A stretch of 27,500 bases of DNA. Source: JBKEAJ01 sp047975005. GTDB lineage: Bacteria; Bacteroidota; Bacteroidia; Bacteroidales; Prolixibacteraceae. Every line of letters begins with the position of its first letter. Position 1 is the stretch's first letter. The DNA lies in contig JBKECW010000011.1 in NCBI GenBank assembly GCA_047975005.1, positions 1-27,500 on the forward strand. Direction: 5' to 3'. The notes below the pieces were generated by a model. The model was not told where the DNA came from. It saw only the letters and a list, made by a program, of their open reading frames with translations, and ran no database searches. The translations under genes were made by a program, and so were the position numbers. Of this stretch, positions 7,079 to 15,799 are shown in pieces.

Positions 7079-8110
7079 ATGAATATACAAGAACTAGTAC
7101 GTAGCAACATCCTTAGTCTAAAACCTTATTCATCGGCTCGCGATGAGTTTGACGGTAGCGCACATTGCTTTCTCGATGCCAACGAAAATCCACTGGTTGT
7201 ATCTTATAACAGATATCCAGACCCTCATCAAAAAGCTCTGAAAGAGCGTATTGCAGAAATCAAAAATGTAAAAAAACAAAATATTTTTTTAGGTAATGGT
7301 AGCGACGAGGCAATAGACTTGCTTGTAGCCGTTTTTTGTGAACCCCAAACGGATAATATAGTATCAATAATGCCATCGTATGGAATGTATAAAGTAGTTG
7401 CTGACTGTCGTAATGTGGAGTTTAGAGGAGCGATGCTGAATGAAGATTTTTCTTTAAATATGCTTAATATTAAGCATATTATAGACGACAAGACCAAGAT
7501 GATATTTTTCTGCTCGCCCAATAATCCATCAGGATCTTTGCTTGACAGAAATGAGATATTAAGTTTTGCCAAAAATTTTGAGGGGATTGTGGTCATAGAC
7601 GAAGCTTATATAGACTTTGCCGACAGCAAGAGCTTTATTGCCGACATGGAAAGCTACGATAATATTGTCGTATTGCAGACCTTTTCTAAGGCGTGGGGCT
7701 TGGCAGGCATCCGGCTGGGAGTCGCATTTGCGCACAAGGATATAATCAGTATTCTCGACAAGGTGAAATACCCCTACAATATTAATCAGCTCACGCAAGA
7801 GTACGCTATAAAACAGCTAGATAGAGTAGAGGAGTGTAAAAATAACATCCAAACACTCAACGCCGAAAGAGTAAGGCTGGCAAGGGTCTTGGACAGCTTT
7901 AACTTTGTGAAAAAGGTATACCCCTCAGACTCGAACTTTCTACTTGTGGAGGTCGATGATGCTAATAAAATGTACAAGTACCTTCTTGAAAATGGGATTA
8001 TTGTCAGAAATCGAACAAACGTGCCCTTGTGTCATAACTGCATAAGAATAACGATAGGAACGACATCCGAAAATAATATGCTTATAGAACTTTTGAAGAA
8101 AAATCAATGA
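7079..8110 (+). CDS. hisC: Histidinol-phosphate aminotransferase
   Basis: A PLP enzyme of histidine synthesis that converts imidazole-acetol phosphate to L-histidinol phosphate. The 343 residues are typical in length. Visible fold-type I motifs are the N-terminal FLDANENPL, GNGSDEAIDLL, CSPNNPSG (145-152), VVIDEAYIDF with Asp174 and Tyr177, the PLP lysine Lys204 in TFSKAWGLAGIRLG with Arg212, and the final VRNRT / CIRITIGT segment for substrate phosphate. Its stop codon overlaps the hisB start (ATGA, 8107-8110), so translation is coupled. In many Bacteroidales hisG and hisD precede hisC; here a terminator and a hexosaminidase do. Confidence 0.96.
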   Translation: MNIQELVRSNILSLKPYSSARDEFDGSAHCFLDANENPLVVSYNRYPDPHQKALKERIAEIKNVKKQNIFLGNGSDEAIDLLVAVFCEPQTDNIVSIMPSYGMYKVVADCRNVEFRGAMLNEDFSLNMLNIKHIIDDKTKMIFFCSPNNPSGSLLDRNEILSFAKNFEGIVVIDEAYIDFADSKSFIADMESYDNIVVLQTFSKAWGLAGIRLGVAFAHKDIISILDKVKYPYNINQLTQEYAIKQLDRVEECKNNIQTLNAERVRLARVLDSFNFVKKVYPSDSNFLLVEVDDANKMYKYLLENGIIVRNRTNVPLCHNCIRITIGTTSENNMLIELLKKNQ

Positions 8111-9225
8111 AAAAAAAAGTATTATTTATAGATAGAGACGGCACTATTATTCAGGAGCCAAAAGATTTTCAGATAGACTCTCTGGATAAATTTAATTTTG
8201 TGCCTAAGGCAATTTCAAATCTTAGGAAAGTAGCCGAATTAAAGGAATATGTTTTGGTTCTAGTATCCAATCAGGATGCTTTGGGAACTGATGCTTTTCC
8301 CCTTGATGCGTTTGAAGCTCCTCAAAAGCTGATGCTCGACACGCTTGCCGGTGAGGGGTTTGTGTTTGACGATATTCTGATTGACAAATCTACACCTGAA
8401 GAAAACAGCCCTGACAGAAAACCTGGTACGGGTATGCTGACAGAGTATCTTAATGGCGACTACGACCTTGCAAACAGTTACGTCATAGGCGACAGGCTCA
8501 CTGACGTGCAACTTGCACAAAATTTAGCTTGCAAGGCTATACTCATATCTAATGATGACACTCAGCTTAAAAACAGCGAATTAGAACAAACATGTGTATT
8601 ATGCACAACAAACTGGGATGAAATATACGAGACTATAGCACTCCCGACAAGAAATGTAAAACGTACTAGAAATACCAACGAGACTAAAATCGATATCACA
8701 CTCAACATAGATGGTACGGGACAATCAACTATTTCTACAGGATTGAAATTTTTTGACCATATGCTCGACCAATTGGCTCGACATTCCGAAAGCGATATGG
8801 AGCTGGTTTGCAAAGGCGATCTTGATGTTGACGAACATCACACAATAGAGGATGTGGCAATAGTTGTGGGCGAAGCATTCCAGCAAGCAGTTGGTGACAA
8901 GGCAGGCATGGAACGCTACGGTTTTTTTCTGCCTATGGATGACTGTAATGCACAGGTAGCAATTGACTTTGGTGGTCGAGCGTGGATAAATTGGGATGCT
9001 GAATTTAGGCGGGAATATATTGGTGACATGCCAACAGAAATGATTTATCACTTTTTCAAGTCCTTCTCCGACTCAGCCCGCTGCAATCTATACATAAAGG
9101 CAGATGGTGAAAATGAACATCACAAGCTGGAAGCAATATTTAAGGCTCTTGCTAAATCAATAAAAATGGCAAAAAAACGTAATCCCGACAGAATGATACT
9201 GCCTAGCACAAAAGGGAAACTTTAA
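8107..9225 (+). CDS. hisB: Bifunctional histidinol-phosphatase / imidazoleglycerol-phosphate dehydratase
   Basis: A two-domain histidine-pathway enzyme of 372 residues. The N-terminal HAD phosphatase (1-170) has the nucleophile motif FIDRDGT (Asp9, Asp11), VSNQD and IGDRLTDVQLA (Asp129). The C-terminal dehydratase (about 185-372) has the metal-binding DEHHTIED (242-249) and NEHHKLEAI (His338, His339) motifs. The steps it catalyses flank the HisC step, which fits their overlap. The zinc-binding Cys/His loop of the E. coli phosphatase domain is replaced by DKSTPEENSPDRKPGTG (93-109), which has no cysteine or histidine; I believe other Bacteroidota HisB proteins share this. No obvious terminator follows. 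Confidence 0.97.
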   Translation: MKKKVLFIDRDGTIIQEPKDFQIDSLDKFNFVPKAISNLRKVAELKEYVLVLVSNQDALGTDAFPLDAFEAPQKLMLDTLAGEGFVFDDILIDKSTPEENSPDRKPGTGMLTEYLNGDYDLANSYVIGDRLTDVQLAQNLACKAILISNDDTQLKNSELEQTCVLCTTNWDEIYETIALPTRNVKRTRNTNETKIDITLNIDGTGQSTISTGLKFFDHMLDQLARHSESDMELVCKGDLDVDEHHTIEDVAIVVGEAFQQAVGDKAGMERYGFFLPMDDCNAQVAIDFGGRAWINWDAEFRREYIGDMPTEMIYHFFKSFSDSARCNLYIKADGENEHHKLEAIFKALAKSIKMAKKRNPDRMILPSTKGKL

Positions 9226-9440
9226 TTTAGAAATTATCATTCTTGAAATGATTGATGATTAAGTTATTTATGCTTTACTAAGATAGATCAACTTGCTGGA
9301 AAAGATATATGAGTGCAAGTGTGTGTGGTTTATTATCAGTATTTTGTTAGAGTCTGGTGTTAAGGATATTACAAATAATAGCATAGTAGACGAATTAAAC
9401 TTGGCAAAAATTAAAATTAAATAACTACAATATAAAGTCG

Positions 9441-9448
9441 TATATTTG
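9441..9448 (+). promoter_or_regulatory. -7 element of the purL promoter
   Basis: TATATTTG matches TAnnTTTG exactly and lies 23 bp before the purL ATG. No good TTTG is present at the expected -33 distance (about 9417-9421), so the promoter may be moderate or activator-dependent. I see no purine riboswitch in the 245 bp between hisB and purL. Confidence 0.5.
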
Positions 9449-9471
9449 TAGTTCATAAAAATTGAAACGTA

Positions 9472-12400
9472 ATGATTTTTTTCTTTGAAACTACCACCAA
9501 GGTAATTGTAGTTGGATCTGTTAATAGTCTAGAGACTAATACTATTGAGAAATTGGTATGGCTTTTTGGCGGAGCTACATTGGCTCAGGTCGATACATTA
9601 GACGGTTCTTTCATCGGACCTCGCAAAGAAATGATTACTCCGTGGAGTACTAATGCCGTAGAAATTGCCGAGAATATGGGTATTCAAGGCATTAAACGAA
9701 TAGAGGAATTTCAGAAAGCGGATAAGTCATGTAACCACGATCCAATGCTCCAACGCAGATATGATAGACTAGACCAAAGTATTTTTGATATTGACATAAA
9801 TCCAGAGCCAATAAAATACATAGATAACATCGAAGAGTATAATATTGCTGAAGGTTTGGCACTTAGCGAGGAAGAGATATCTTATTTAAAGGAAGTCTCA
9901 AAAGAACTAGGCAGGCCGCTAACAGACAGTGAGGTATTTGGTTTTTCGCAAGTAAATTCCGAGCATTGCCGACATAAAATATTTAATGGCAAGTTTGTTA
10001 TTGACGGAGAAGAGAAGGAACATTCTCTATTTAAACTGATAAAAAAAACATCAGAATTAAACCATAATAGTATTGTATCAGCGTACAAAGACAATTGTTC
10101 CTTTGTAGAAGGTCCTGTTGTCGAGCAGTTTAGTCCTGTTGCTGCTGATGAAGCTAGCTATTTTGGTATCAAGGATATTGAGACAGTATTGGCACTTAAG
10201 GCTGAAACACATAACTTCCCGACTACTGTTGAGCCATTTAATGGTGCTGCCACAGGCACAGGTGGCGAGATACGCGATCGTATAGCAGGAGGGAAAGGCA
10301 GTTGGCCTGTTGCCGGGACAGCAGTTTATATGACTTCCTATGCCCGCACAGAGCCGGGCAGGAGTTTTGAATCAGAAACTCAAGCACGAAACTGGTTATA
10401 TCAATCACCACTTGATATACTAATTAAGGCAAGCGATGGAGCTAGCGATTTTGGCAATAAATTTGGTCAGCCATTGATTTGTGGTTCAGTGTTTACCTTT
10501 GAACACGAAGAGAACAACAAGAAATACGGCTATGATAAGGTGATAATGCTAGCAGGAGGGATAGGCTATGGTAGAAAAGACTATGCTCTTAAGTCGACAC
10601 CGCAAAAAGGGAATAGGTTAATACTCATGGGAGGCGACAACTATCGCATTGGCATGGGAGGAGGAGCAGTGTCGTCGGTAGCAACTGGCGAATACGACAA
10701 TGCAATTGAGCTGAATGCCGTTCAGCGAGCCAATCCGGAGATGCAAAAGCGAGTATTCAATGCAATTCGATCCTTATGCGAAAGCGATGACAATCCTATA
10801 ATATCAATACACGACCATGGAGCAGGAGGACACCTCAATTGCTTGTCGGAGCTTGTCGAAGACACAGGCGGAGTCATAGAAGTTGACAAGCTGCCTGTTG
10901 GAGACCCAACATTGTCGCTAAAGGAAATTATTGGCAACGAGTCGCAAGAGAGAATGGGTATGGTGGTTGATGGTAAGGATGTAGAAAAGATAAAAAAGAT
11001 AGCATCACGCGAGCGCGCACATTGCTATGATATAGGCGAAGCAACAGGAGATATGAACTTTGTGTTTGAGAGGAAGAGTACAGGCGAAAAGCCTATCAAC
11101 TGGAAACTGGAACACATGTTTGGTAGTGCACCACAGCTTACGTTAACAGACAGCACTATAAATGAGCAATTTGCGACATTGGAGTATGATGACACTAAGA
11201 TAGAACAATATCTTAACCATGTGCTTAAACTAGAAGCCGTAGCATGTAAGGATTGGTTGACCAATAAAGTGGACAGGGCAGTAACCGGGAAAATAGCAAC
11301 TCAGCAATGTACAGGAGAGTTGCAATTGCCACTCAACAACCTGGGAGTTATTGCTTTAGACTATCGAGGAAAGGCCGGTTATGCAACATCCTTAGGTCAT
11401 TCGCCTGTTGCTGCACTTATCGATGCAAAAGAAGGCTCTAAATTAGCTATAGCAGAGTCTTTGACCAATATCGTATGGGCTCCATTAAAAGACGGGATTA
11501 AGAGTATATCGCTAAGTGCCAATTGGATGTGGCCGGCAAAGAATGACGGCGAAAATTCGAGACTGTATAGTGCAGTAGAAGGAGCTAGCAAGTTTGCATG
11601 CGAGCTGGGAATAAATATCCCAACAGGTAAAGACTCTATGTCGATGACACAAAAGTATAAAGATGATGTTGTTTATTCTCCAGGCACAGTTATAATTACA
11701 GCCTCTGGCGAGGTCTCCGATATAAAGAAAACAGTTACTCCTGAGTTTAAAGACTTAGACAACAGCAGGTTAATATATATAGAATTTACCAAATCGGGGT
11801 TTGAGCTAGGAGGCTCGTCATTTGCGCAGGTTTTAAACCAAATAGGAGATAGACTCCCGGCAATAGAAGATAGTGCATACTTTTCATTAACATTCAACAC
11901 TTTACAGAGTCTGATAAAAGACGGATATATACTTGCTGGGCATGATATAAGTAGTGGAGGATTGATAACTACCTTGTTGGAAATGAGTTTTGCAGGATTT
12001 CACTTTGGACTTGATGTGGATATTGAAAGTCTCGGAGAGGCAGATGCTTGCAAAGCTTTGTTTAGTGAGAAGAGTGGAGTAGTGATACAGGTTTCAGATC
12101 TAGAGAATGTCGAGAATATACTAAAAGACAATTCTGTTTCTTATTACAATATAGGATCTATAAATAAATCAGGAAGAGCAGTTATTAAAAACCGTGACAG
12201 AATAATATTAGACTTATCAGTAGCTAAATATAGAGATGCATGGTTCTTTTCTTCGTATTTAATGGACAGAGTCCAGTCGGGAGAGAAAAAAGCGATGGAG
12301 CGTTTTGATAACTACAAAAAGAATGTCTTGAGTTATGATTTCGGTTCTTTCTCTGGCAAAAGTTCTGATTTAGGAATATCTGCCGACCGAAGAACAGAAT

Positions 12401-13155
12401 CTATTGTAAAAGCGGCAATTATTCGCGAAAAAGGGGTGAATGGCGATAGGGAAATGGCGTATGCCATGTATCTTGCCGGTATGGATGTGAAGGATGTTCA
12501 CATGACAGACCTCATAAGTGGGAGAGAGACGCTAGAGGATGTGAATATGATTGTTTTTGTGGGTGGTTTTTCCAACTCAGACGTACTTGGCTCGGCAAAA
12601 GGCTGGGCAGGAGCATTCAAATACAATGAAAAGGCACAAAAGGCCTTAGAAAACTTCTATGCTCGCAAAGATACAGTCAGCTTAGGTGTTTGCAATGGTT
12701 GCCAGTTGATGATAGAGCTTAATTTAATAAACCCGTCCCACGACAAGCGCACGCAAATGCTTCATAATGAGTCAAATAAGTTCGAGTCAGGATATGTAAA
12801 TGTCACTATATCAAAGAGTAACTCTGTATTACTTAATGGATTGCAGGGAAGTCGTTTGGGAATATGGATACAACATGGCGAAGGGAAATTCTCATTACCT
12901 ATGGGCAGAGCCAATTATAATATAGCTATGGAATATAGTTTTGATAAGTATCCTGGCAATCCAAACGGTTCAGATTTTAGTGTAGCCGGCATATCGTCAG
13001 ACGATGGACGACATTTAGCTATGATGCCGCATCCAGAACGTAGCATTCTTCCGTGGCAATGTCCGCATTATCCATCAGATAGAAAAGATGACGAAGTAAC
13101 ACCATGGATTCAGATATTTACAAACGCACGAGATTGGATTATTGAGAACCAATAA
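9472..13155 (+). CDS. purL: Phosphoribosylformylglycinamidine synthase, single-chain form
   Basis: Catalyses the ATP- and glutamine-dependent conversion of FGAR to FGAM in purine synthesis. At 1227 residues it is the large fused form, slightly shorter than the roughly 1295 residues of E. coli PurL. The N-terminal PurS-like part is followed by the linker with SEHCRHK (163-169), the first AIRS-type half with ETHNFPT (245-251) and GTGGEIRDR, and a second half with GKDSMSM. The C-terminal class I glutaminase has the nucleophile Cys1074 in GVCNGCQLM and the His1187/Glu1189 pair in MMPHPERS. All key motifs are intact. It is transcribed alone. Confidence 0.98.
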   Translation: MIFFFETTTKVIVVGSVNSLETNTIEKLVWLFGGATLAQVDTLDGSFIGPRKEMITPWSTNAVEIAENMGIQGIKRIEEFQKADKSCNHDPMLQRRYDRLDQSIFDIDINPEPIKYIDNIEEYNIAEGLALSEEEISYLKEVSKELGRPLTDSEVFGFSQVNSEHCRHKIFNGKFVIDGEEKEHSLFKLIKKTSELNHNSIVSAYKDNCSFVEGPVVEQFSPVAADEASYFGIKDIETVLALKAETHNFPTTVEPFNGAATGTGGEIRDRIAGGKGSWPVAGTAVYMTSYARTEPGRSFESETQARNWLYQSPLDILIKASDGASDFGNKFGQPLICGSVFTFEHEENNKKYGYDKVIMLAGGIGYGRKDYALKSTPQKGNRLILMGGDNYRIGMGGGAVSSVATGEYDNAIELNAVQRANPEMQKRVFNAIRSLCESDDNPIISIHDHGAGGHLNCLSELVEDTGGVIEVDKLPVGDPTLSLKEIIGNESQERMGMVVDGKDVEKIKKIASRERAHCYDIGEATGDMNFVFERKSTGEKPINWKLEHMFGSAPQLTLTDSTINEQFATLEYDDTKIEQYLNHVLKLEAVACKDWLTNKVDRAVTGKIATQQCTGELQLPLNNLGVIALDYRGKAGYATSLGHSPVAALIDAKEGSKLAIAESLTNIVWAPLKDGIKSISLSANWMWPAKNDGENSRLYSAVEGASKFACELGINIPTGKDSMSMTQKYKDDVVYSPGTVIITASGEVSDIKKTVTPEFKDLDNSRLIYIEFTKSGFELGGSSFAQVLNQIGDRLPAIEDSAYFSLTFNTLQSLIKDGYILAGHDISSGGLITTLLEMSFAGFHFGLDVDIESLGEADACKALFSEKSGVVIQVSDLENVENILKDNSVSYYNIGSINKSGRAVIKNRDRIILDLSVAKYRDAWFFSSYLMDRVQSGEKKAMERFDNYKKNVLSYDFGSFSGKSSDLGISADRRTESIVKAAIIREKGVNGDREMAYAMYLAGMDVKDVHMTDLISGRETLEDVNMIVFVGGFSNSDVLGSAKGWAGAFKYNEKAQKALENFYARKDTVSLGVCNGCQLMIELNLINPSHDKRTQMLHNESNKFESGYVNVTISKSNSVLLNGLQGSRLGIWIQHGEGKFSLPMGRANYNIAMEYSFDKYPGNPNGSDFSVAGISSDDGRHLAMMPHPERSILPWQCPHYPSDRKDDEVTPWIQIFTNARDWIIENQ

Positions 13156-13159
13156 TAAT

Positions 13160-13173
13160 ATATCTGCAGATAT
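13160..13173. repeat. 14-bp perfect palindrome just after purL
   Basis: ATATCTGCAGATAT is self-complementary over 14 bp and starts 5 bp after the purL stop codon. I found no second copy by eye, so no role is assigned. Confidence 0.35.
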
Positions 13174-13219
13174 TTAAAGGAGATAATGCCACACATTAAT
13201 TGATTATTGAGAATAACAT

Positions 13220-13258
13220 AAACAGCCAAAGGTCGCAATTCGTCTTTGGCTGTTTGTG
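13220..13258. terminator. Hairpin terminator of purL
   Basis: A perfect 12-bp stem (13220-13231 with 13244-13255) with a 12-nt loop lies 65 bp after purL, between convergent genes. The T-run is short and interrupted by G, so it may rely partly on Rho. Confidence 0.7.
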
Positions 13259-13499
13259 TTTAGATTTAAACATATAATTGATCTGTACTTTTGTTATATA
13301 ATTAATATTATGTTAAATAGGATTATTGTAAAACCATTTACGCCTTTATGCATTACCCCAATTATACGAGTAATGTTATATTTAGAACATTTTAGAATAC
13401 CACTTACTTGTTGTCATTATTTGGCTATCATTTAGTAAATTATATCCCCGTCATGCGTCTTTATTTTGCCTTATAGCAGTAGTTCTGAGCTATTATTGT
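13259..13499. other. Non-coding tail of the purL-OMP interval (13156-13499)
   Basis: The 344-bp interval between convergent purL and the barrel gene holds the palindrome and terminator listed separately. The remainder has no coding frame. A perfect TAnnTTTG match (TACTTTTG, 13286-13293) occurs without a clear -33 box and without a gene after it. Near 13480-13505 a 6-bp inverted repeat (TTCTGA/TCAGAA) overlaps the stop of the minus-strand gene. Confidence 0.5.
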
Positions 13500-14663
13500 T
13501 CAGAAATTTTCTGTGAGTGCTACTCTAACAGAAAAGTCAGCCTTGCTAATCCCAAAGTCTAAACAGAAATTACTGTCATCAACTTTATTCCATTTTATTC
13601 TCAACCCTGTTCCTACAGCGGCATGCCAATTTTCAAAGACATATTTATTAATATCAGTAACAGATGATATATTTGCGAATATAACATATCCCCAGAATCC
13701 ATTTTTAGAGATGTCTGCCCTAAATTCACTTTCAAGATAAACAAAAGCATTGCTTCTAAATCTATTTTTGGTAAATCCTCTCCCTGTTCTGCCGTATGTA
13801 TCCCAGCCAATACTGGGAAGGTCAAGGTAGTGAGGATTGCCACTCACCTTTGACCAATACATAACTTTAGTTGCTATTATCTTTCTTTTGGCGTCAGATA
13901 TGTCAGCATAATAACGCCCGTCAGCGTATACTGATGACCAATTACTACTTGCACCCAAGCTTGAGATGCTCCACCGATAGTCGAGTTCTATGTAGCATCC
14001 ACGCGAAGCATTAACCGTATTATCTCTAGTGTCCATAAGCATCTGAATAGCAGGACCTGTAGATGTAAAGTTAGAATAGTCATAGTTTGAATATTGCATA
14101 TAGTCTGTAACACTAACTCCCACCTCCTCTTCACCAATGCCTATATACTTGTCATATTGCCACCCCACCCCAAGTCGTAGATTATTGACAATACGTCTTG
14201 TAACAAATTGGTGTAGTCTAATTTGGCTATAATCGAGCAAAGACTGAGCTTTGGTGGAATTATTACTGCCTAATCCATACGTGTACTGTGGGTATATCAT
14301 GAATCTGTAGTCCCCTGTCATATTGTATATATTATGCTTAAAATATACATATGATCTTATGGGAAGTACCCATTTTCCTGCAAAGTTTGTATATGGAGTT
14401 ATGTTTGCGGTAGACATTTTGGTCGTATTGGGATTGCCAAGAAAAAAAGTCGTATTTAACGACACTATCAGTTGATGCTCTCCCGTTACAGAAGCTCCGG
14501 GCAATAAAGAGATGTGAACTTTTCGCGTTGTGTCTTTCGCATTGTTGTCACGTATCTTTAGCCATGACATCAGTACATCTCTGATATCCTTGTCGTCAAG
14601 GTAGTTCTGTGAATATCCTGATATACAGCATGTGAGAAGCAGGAGGCACAGTGTTATTCGCAT
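13500..14663 (-). CDS. BamA/TamA-like outer membrane beta-barrel protein
   Basis: A 387-residue predicted outer-membrane barrel. The start ATG at 14663 gives a clean signal peptide, MRITLCLLLLTCCISGYSQ, cut before Asn20; an in-frame upstream ATG at 14738 would bury it behind 25 residues and is rejected. The rest consists of alternating amphipathic strands rich in Tyr, Trp and Asn. These include FFLGNPNTTKMS, YGLGSN, and the surface-antigen/Omp85-like stretch DTRDNTVNASRGCYIELDY, and the protein ends in the aromatic C-terminus typical of BAM substrates (ALTENF). No POTRA domains are present, so it is not the essential BamA. This family is common in Bacteroidota and its function is unknown. It is divergent from the DUF1080 gene. 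Confidence 0.85.
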   Translation of the reverse strand: MRITLCLLLLTCCISGYSQNYLDDKDIRDVLMSWLKIRDNNAKDTTRKVHISLLPGASVTGEHQLIVSLNTTFFLGNPNTTKMSTANITPYTNFAGKWVLPIRSYVYFKHNIYNMTGDYRFMIYPQYTYGLGSNNSTKAQSLLDYSQIRLHQFVTRRIVNNLRLGVGWQYDKYIGIGEEEVGVSVTDYMQYSNYDYSNFTSTGPAIQMLMDTRDNTVNASRGCYIELDYRWSISSLGASSNWSSVYADGRYYADISDAKRKIIATKVMYWSKVSGNPHYLDLPSIGWDTYGRTGRGFTKNRFRSNAFVYLESEFRADISKNGFWGYVIFANISSVTDINKYVFENWHAAVGTGLRIKWNKVDDSNFCLDFGISKADFSVRVALTENF

Positions 14664-14721
14664 AGGGTGATATTTGTAGTATGATGATATTTTATATTTA
14701 TGTATAATTACCTTACACATC

Positions 14722-14753
14722 ATTGTATGATAATTCATTTTACATTAACTTTG
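14722..14753 (+). promoter_or_regulatory. Promoter of the DUF1080 lipoprotein gene
   Basis: ATTG at 14722-14725 and TAACTTTG at 14746-14753, 20 bp apart, fit the Bacteroides TTTG / TAnnTTTG pattern. The start codon is 43 bp downstream. Confidence 0.65.
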
Positions 14754-14796
14754 TGCTATATAAACGAATAATAATAACTAAAAGTTCTATTTAATC

Positions 14797-15627
14797 ATGA
14801 GAAATATTTTAAAGCTGTTTATACTTGTAGTCGTTGCTACTGTAATGATTTCTTGTAGTGGAGGTAAGAAAAATACAAATACAGGAGAAGAAATAAAGTG
14901 TGAAAAATCAGGAGATGCGTGTTGCGATAAAGCAAAATCGGGCGATGTTGCACCTAACACTCTTTCAGAACAAGAAGAAAAAGAGGGATGGGAACTACTT
15001 TTTGATGGAAAGACTACAAATGGCTGGAGAGGCTATAATAAAGCTACCGTACCAACAAACTGGACAGTTGAGGATGGGGCTTTATCCTTTAAAGGCTCTG
15101 GACAAGGAGAGGCTGGAGATCAAAATGCTGGTGGTGATATTATTTACGATAAAGAGTTCAATAACTTTACGATAAAATTTGAGTGGAAAATCTCTGAGGG
15201 TGGAAATTCGGGAGTGTTCTATTTAGGAAAAGAAGTAGAAGGTTGGCCTCTTTATAAAACAGCTCCAGAATATCAGATATTGGATAATGCTAAACATCCG
15301 GATGCCAAATTGGGCAAAGACGGCAATAGACAGTCTGCATCTTTATATGACCTTATTCCGGCGGTTCCTCAGAACTCAAAGCCTGCAGGCGAGTGGAATA
15401 CAGGGGAGATTATAGTTTACAGAGGCACTGTTGTACATAAACAGAATGGTGAAAATGTTTTGGAATATCACTTGTGGACAGATGACTGGAAAGCACTAGT
15501 AAAGGACAGCAAATTTCCCGGATTGAATCCAGACTGGGCAGAGGTAGCAAAAGAGGGATATTTTGGCTTGCAAGATCATGGCGACGATGTTTGGTATAGA
15601 AACATCAAGTATCTTGATATGAATTAA
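14797..15627 (+). CDS. DUF1080 (3-keto-disaccharide hydrolase-type) lipoprotein
   Basis: A 276-residue lipoprotein with a signal ending VMISC (lipidated Cys20), then a Lys/Asn/Asp-rich linker holding three cysteines (C35, C42, C43). One DUF1080 domain follows from about residue 63: GWELLFDGKTTNGWRGYNK, GGDIIYDKEFNNFTIKFEW, GGNSGVFYLG, APEYQILDN, and the closing GYFGLQDHGDDVWYRNIKYL. The fold is a concanavalin-like beta sandwich. Characterised relatives hydrolyse 3-keto-sugar glycosides, but the substrate here is unknown. The usual partner genes, such as Gfo/Idh/MocA oxidoreductases or sugar isomerases, are not adjacent. It is transcribed alone, from its own promoter to its own terminator. Confidence 0.9.
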   Translation: MRNILKLFILVVVATVMISCSGGKKNTNTGEEIKCEKSGDACCDKAKSGDVAPNTLSEQEEKEGWELLFDGKTTNGWRGYNKATVPTNWTVEDGALSFKGSGQGEAGDQNAGGDIIYDKEFNNFTIKFEWKISEGGNSGVFYLGKEVEGWPLYKTAPEYQILDNAKHPDAKLGKDGNRQSASLYDLIPAVPQNSKPAGEWNTGEIIVYRGTVVHKQNGENVLEYHLWTDDWKALVKDSKFPGLNPDWAEVAKEGYFGLQDHGDDVWYRNIKYLDMN

Positions 15628-15653
15628 ATAATTAACTCAAAAAGAAACACTTT

Positions 15654-15686
15654 AAAAGAGGGTGTCCCGCAAGGGCATCCTCTTTT
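15654..15686. terminator. GNRA-capped terminator hairpin after the DUF1080 gene
   Basis: A stem of about 14 bp with one G-T wobble and one bulged T (15654-15668 with 15673-15686) is closed by a GCAA tetraloop. The T-tract forms part of the stem, so it can act in either direction. Confidence 0.8.
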
Positions 15687-15765
15687 AGTTTCGGTATATC
15701 GGGAATATTTCATAACCTCGCCATTTAGTATTGCATGTATCCTCCATAATGTAAATATCTTTTAC

Positions 15766-15773
15766 TAAATTTG
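15766..15773 (+). promoter_or_regulatory. -7 element of the DPP IV promoter
   Basis: TAAATTTG is an exact TAnnTTTG match 26 bp before the start codon of the peptidase gene. No good -33 TTTG is visible at the expected distance. Confidence 0.5.
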
Positions 15774-15799
15774 TGGCTTAAACAATAAAAACGAATAGC

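Noticed and set aside
9236..9252. ATCATT/AATGAT stem after hisB as a terminator
   Set aside because: A six-pair AT stem without a T-tract is too weak to call.
13186..13203. Mini frame MPHIN with a good AAAGGAG ribosome-binding site after purL
   Set aside because: Five codons only, and Bacteroidota do not rely on Shine-Dalgarno sites; probably chance.
14664..14738. 25-residue N-terminal extension of the barrel protein
   Set aside because: It would place a basic, non-signal stretch before a perfect signal peptide.
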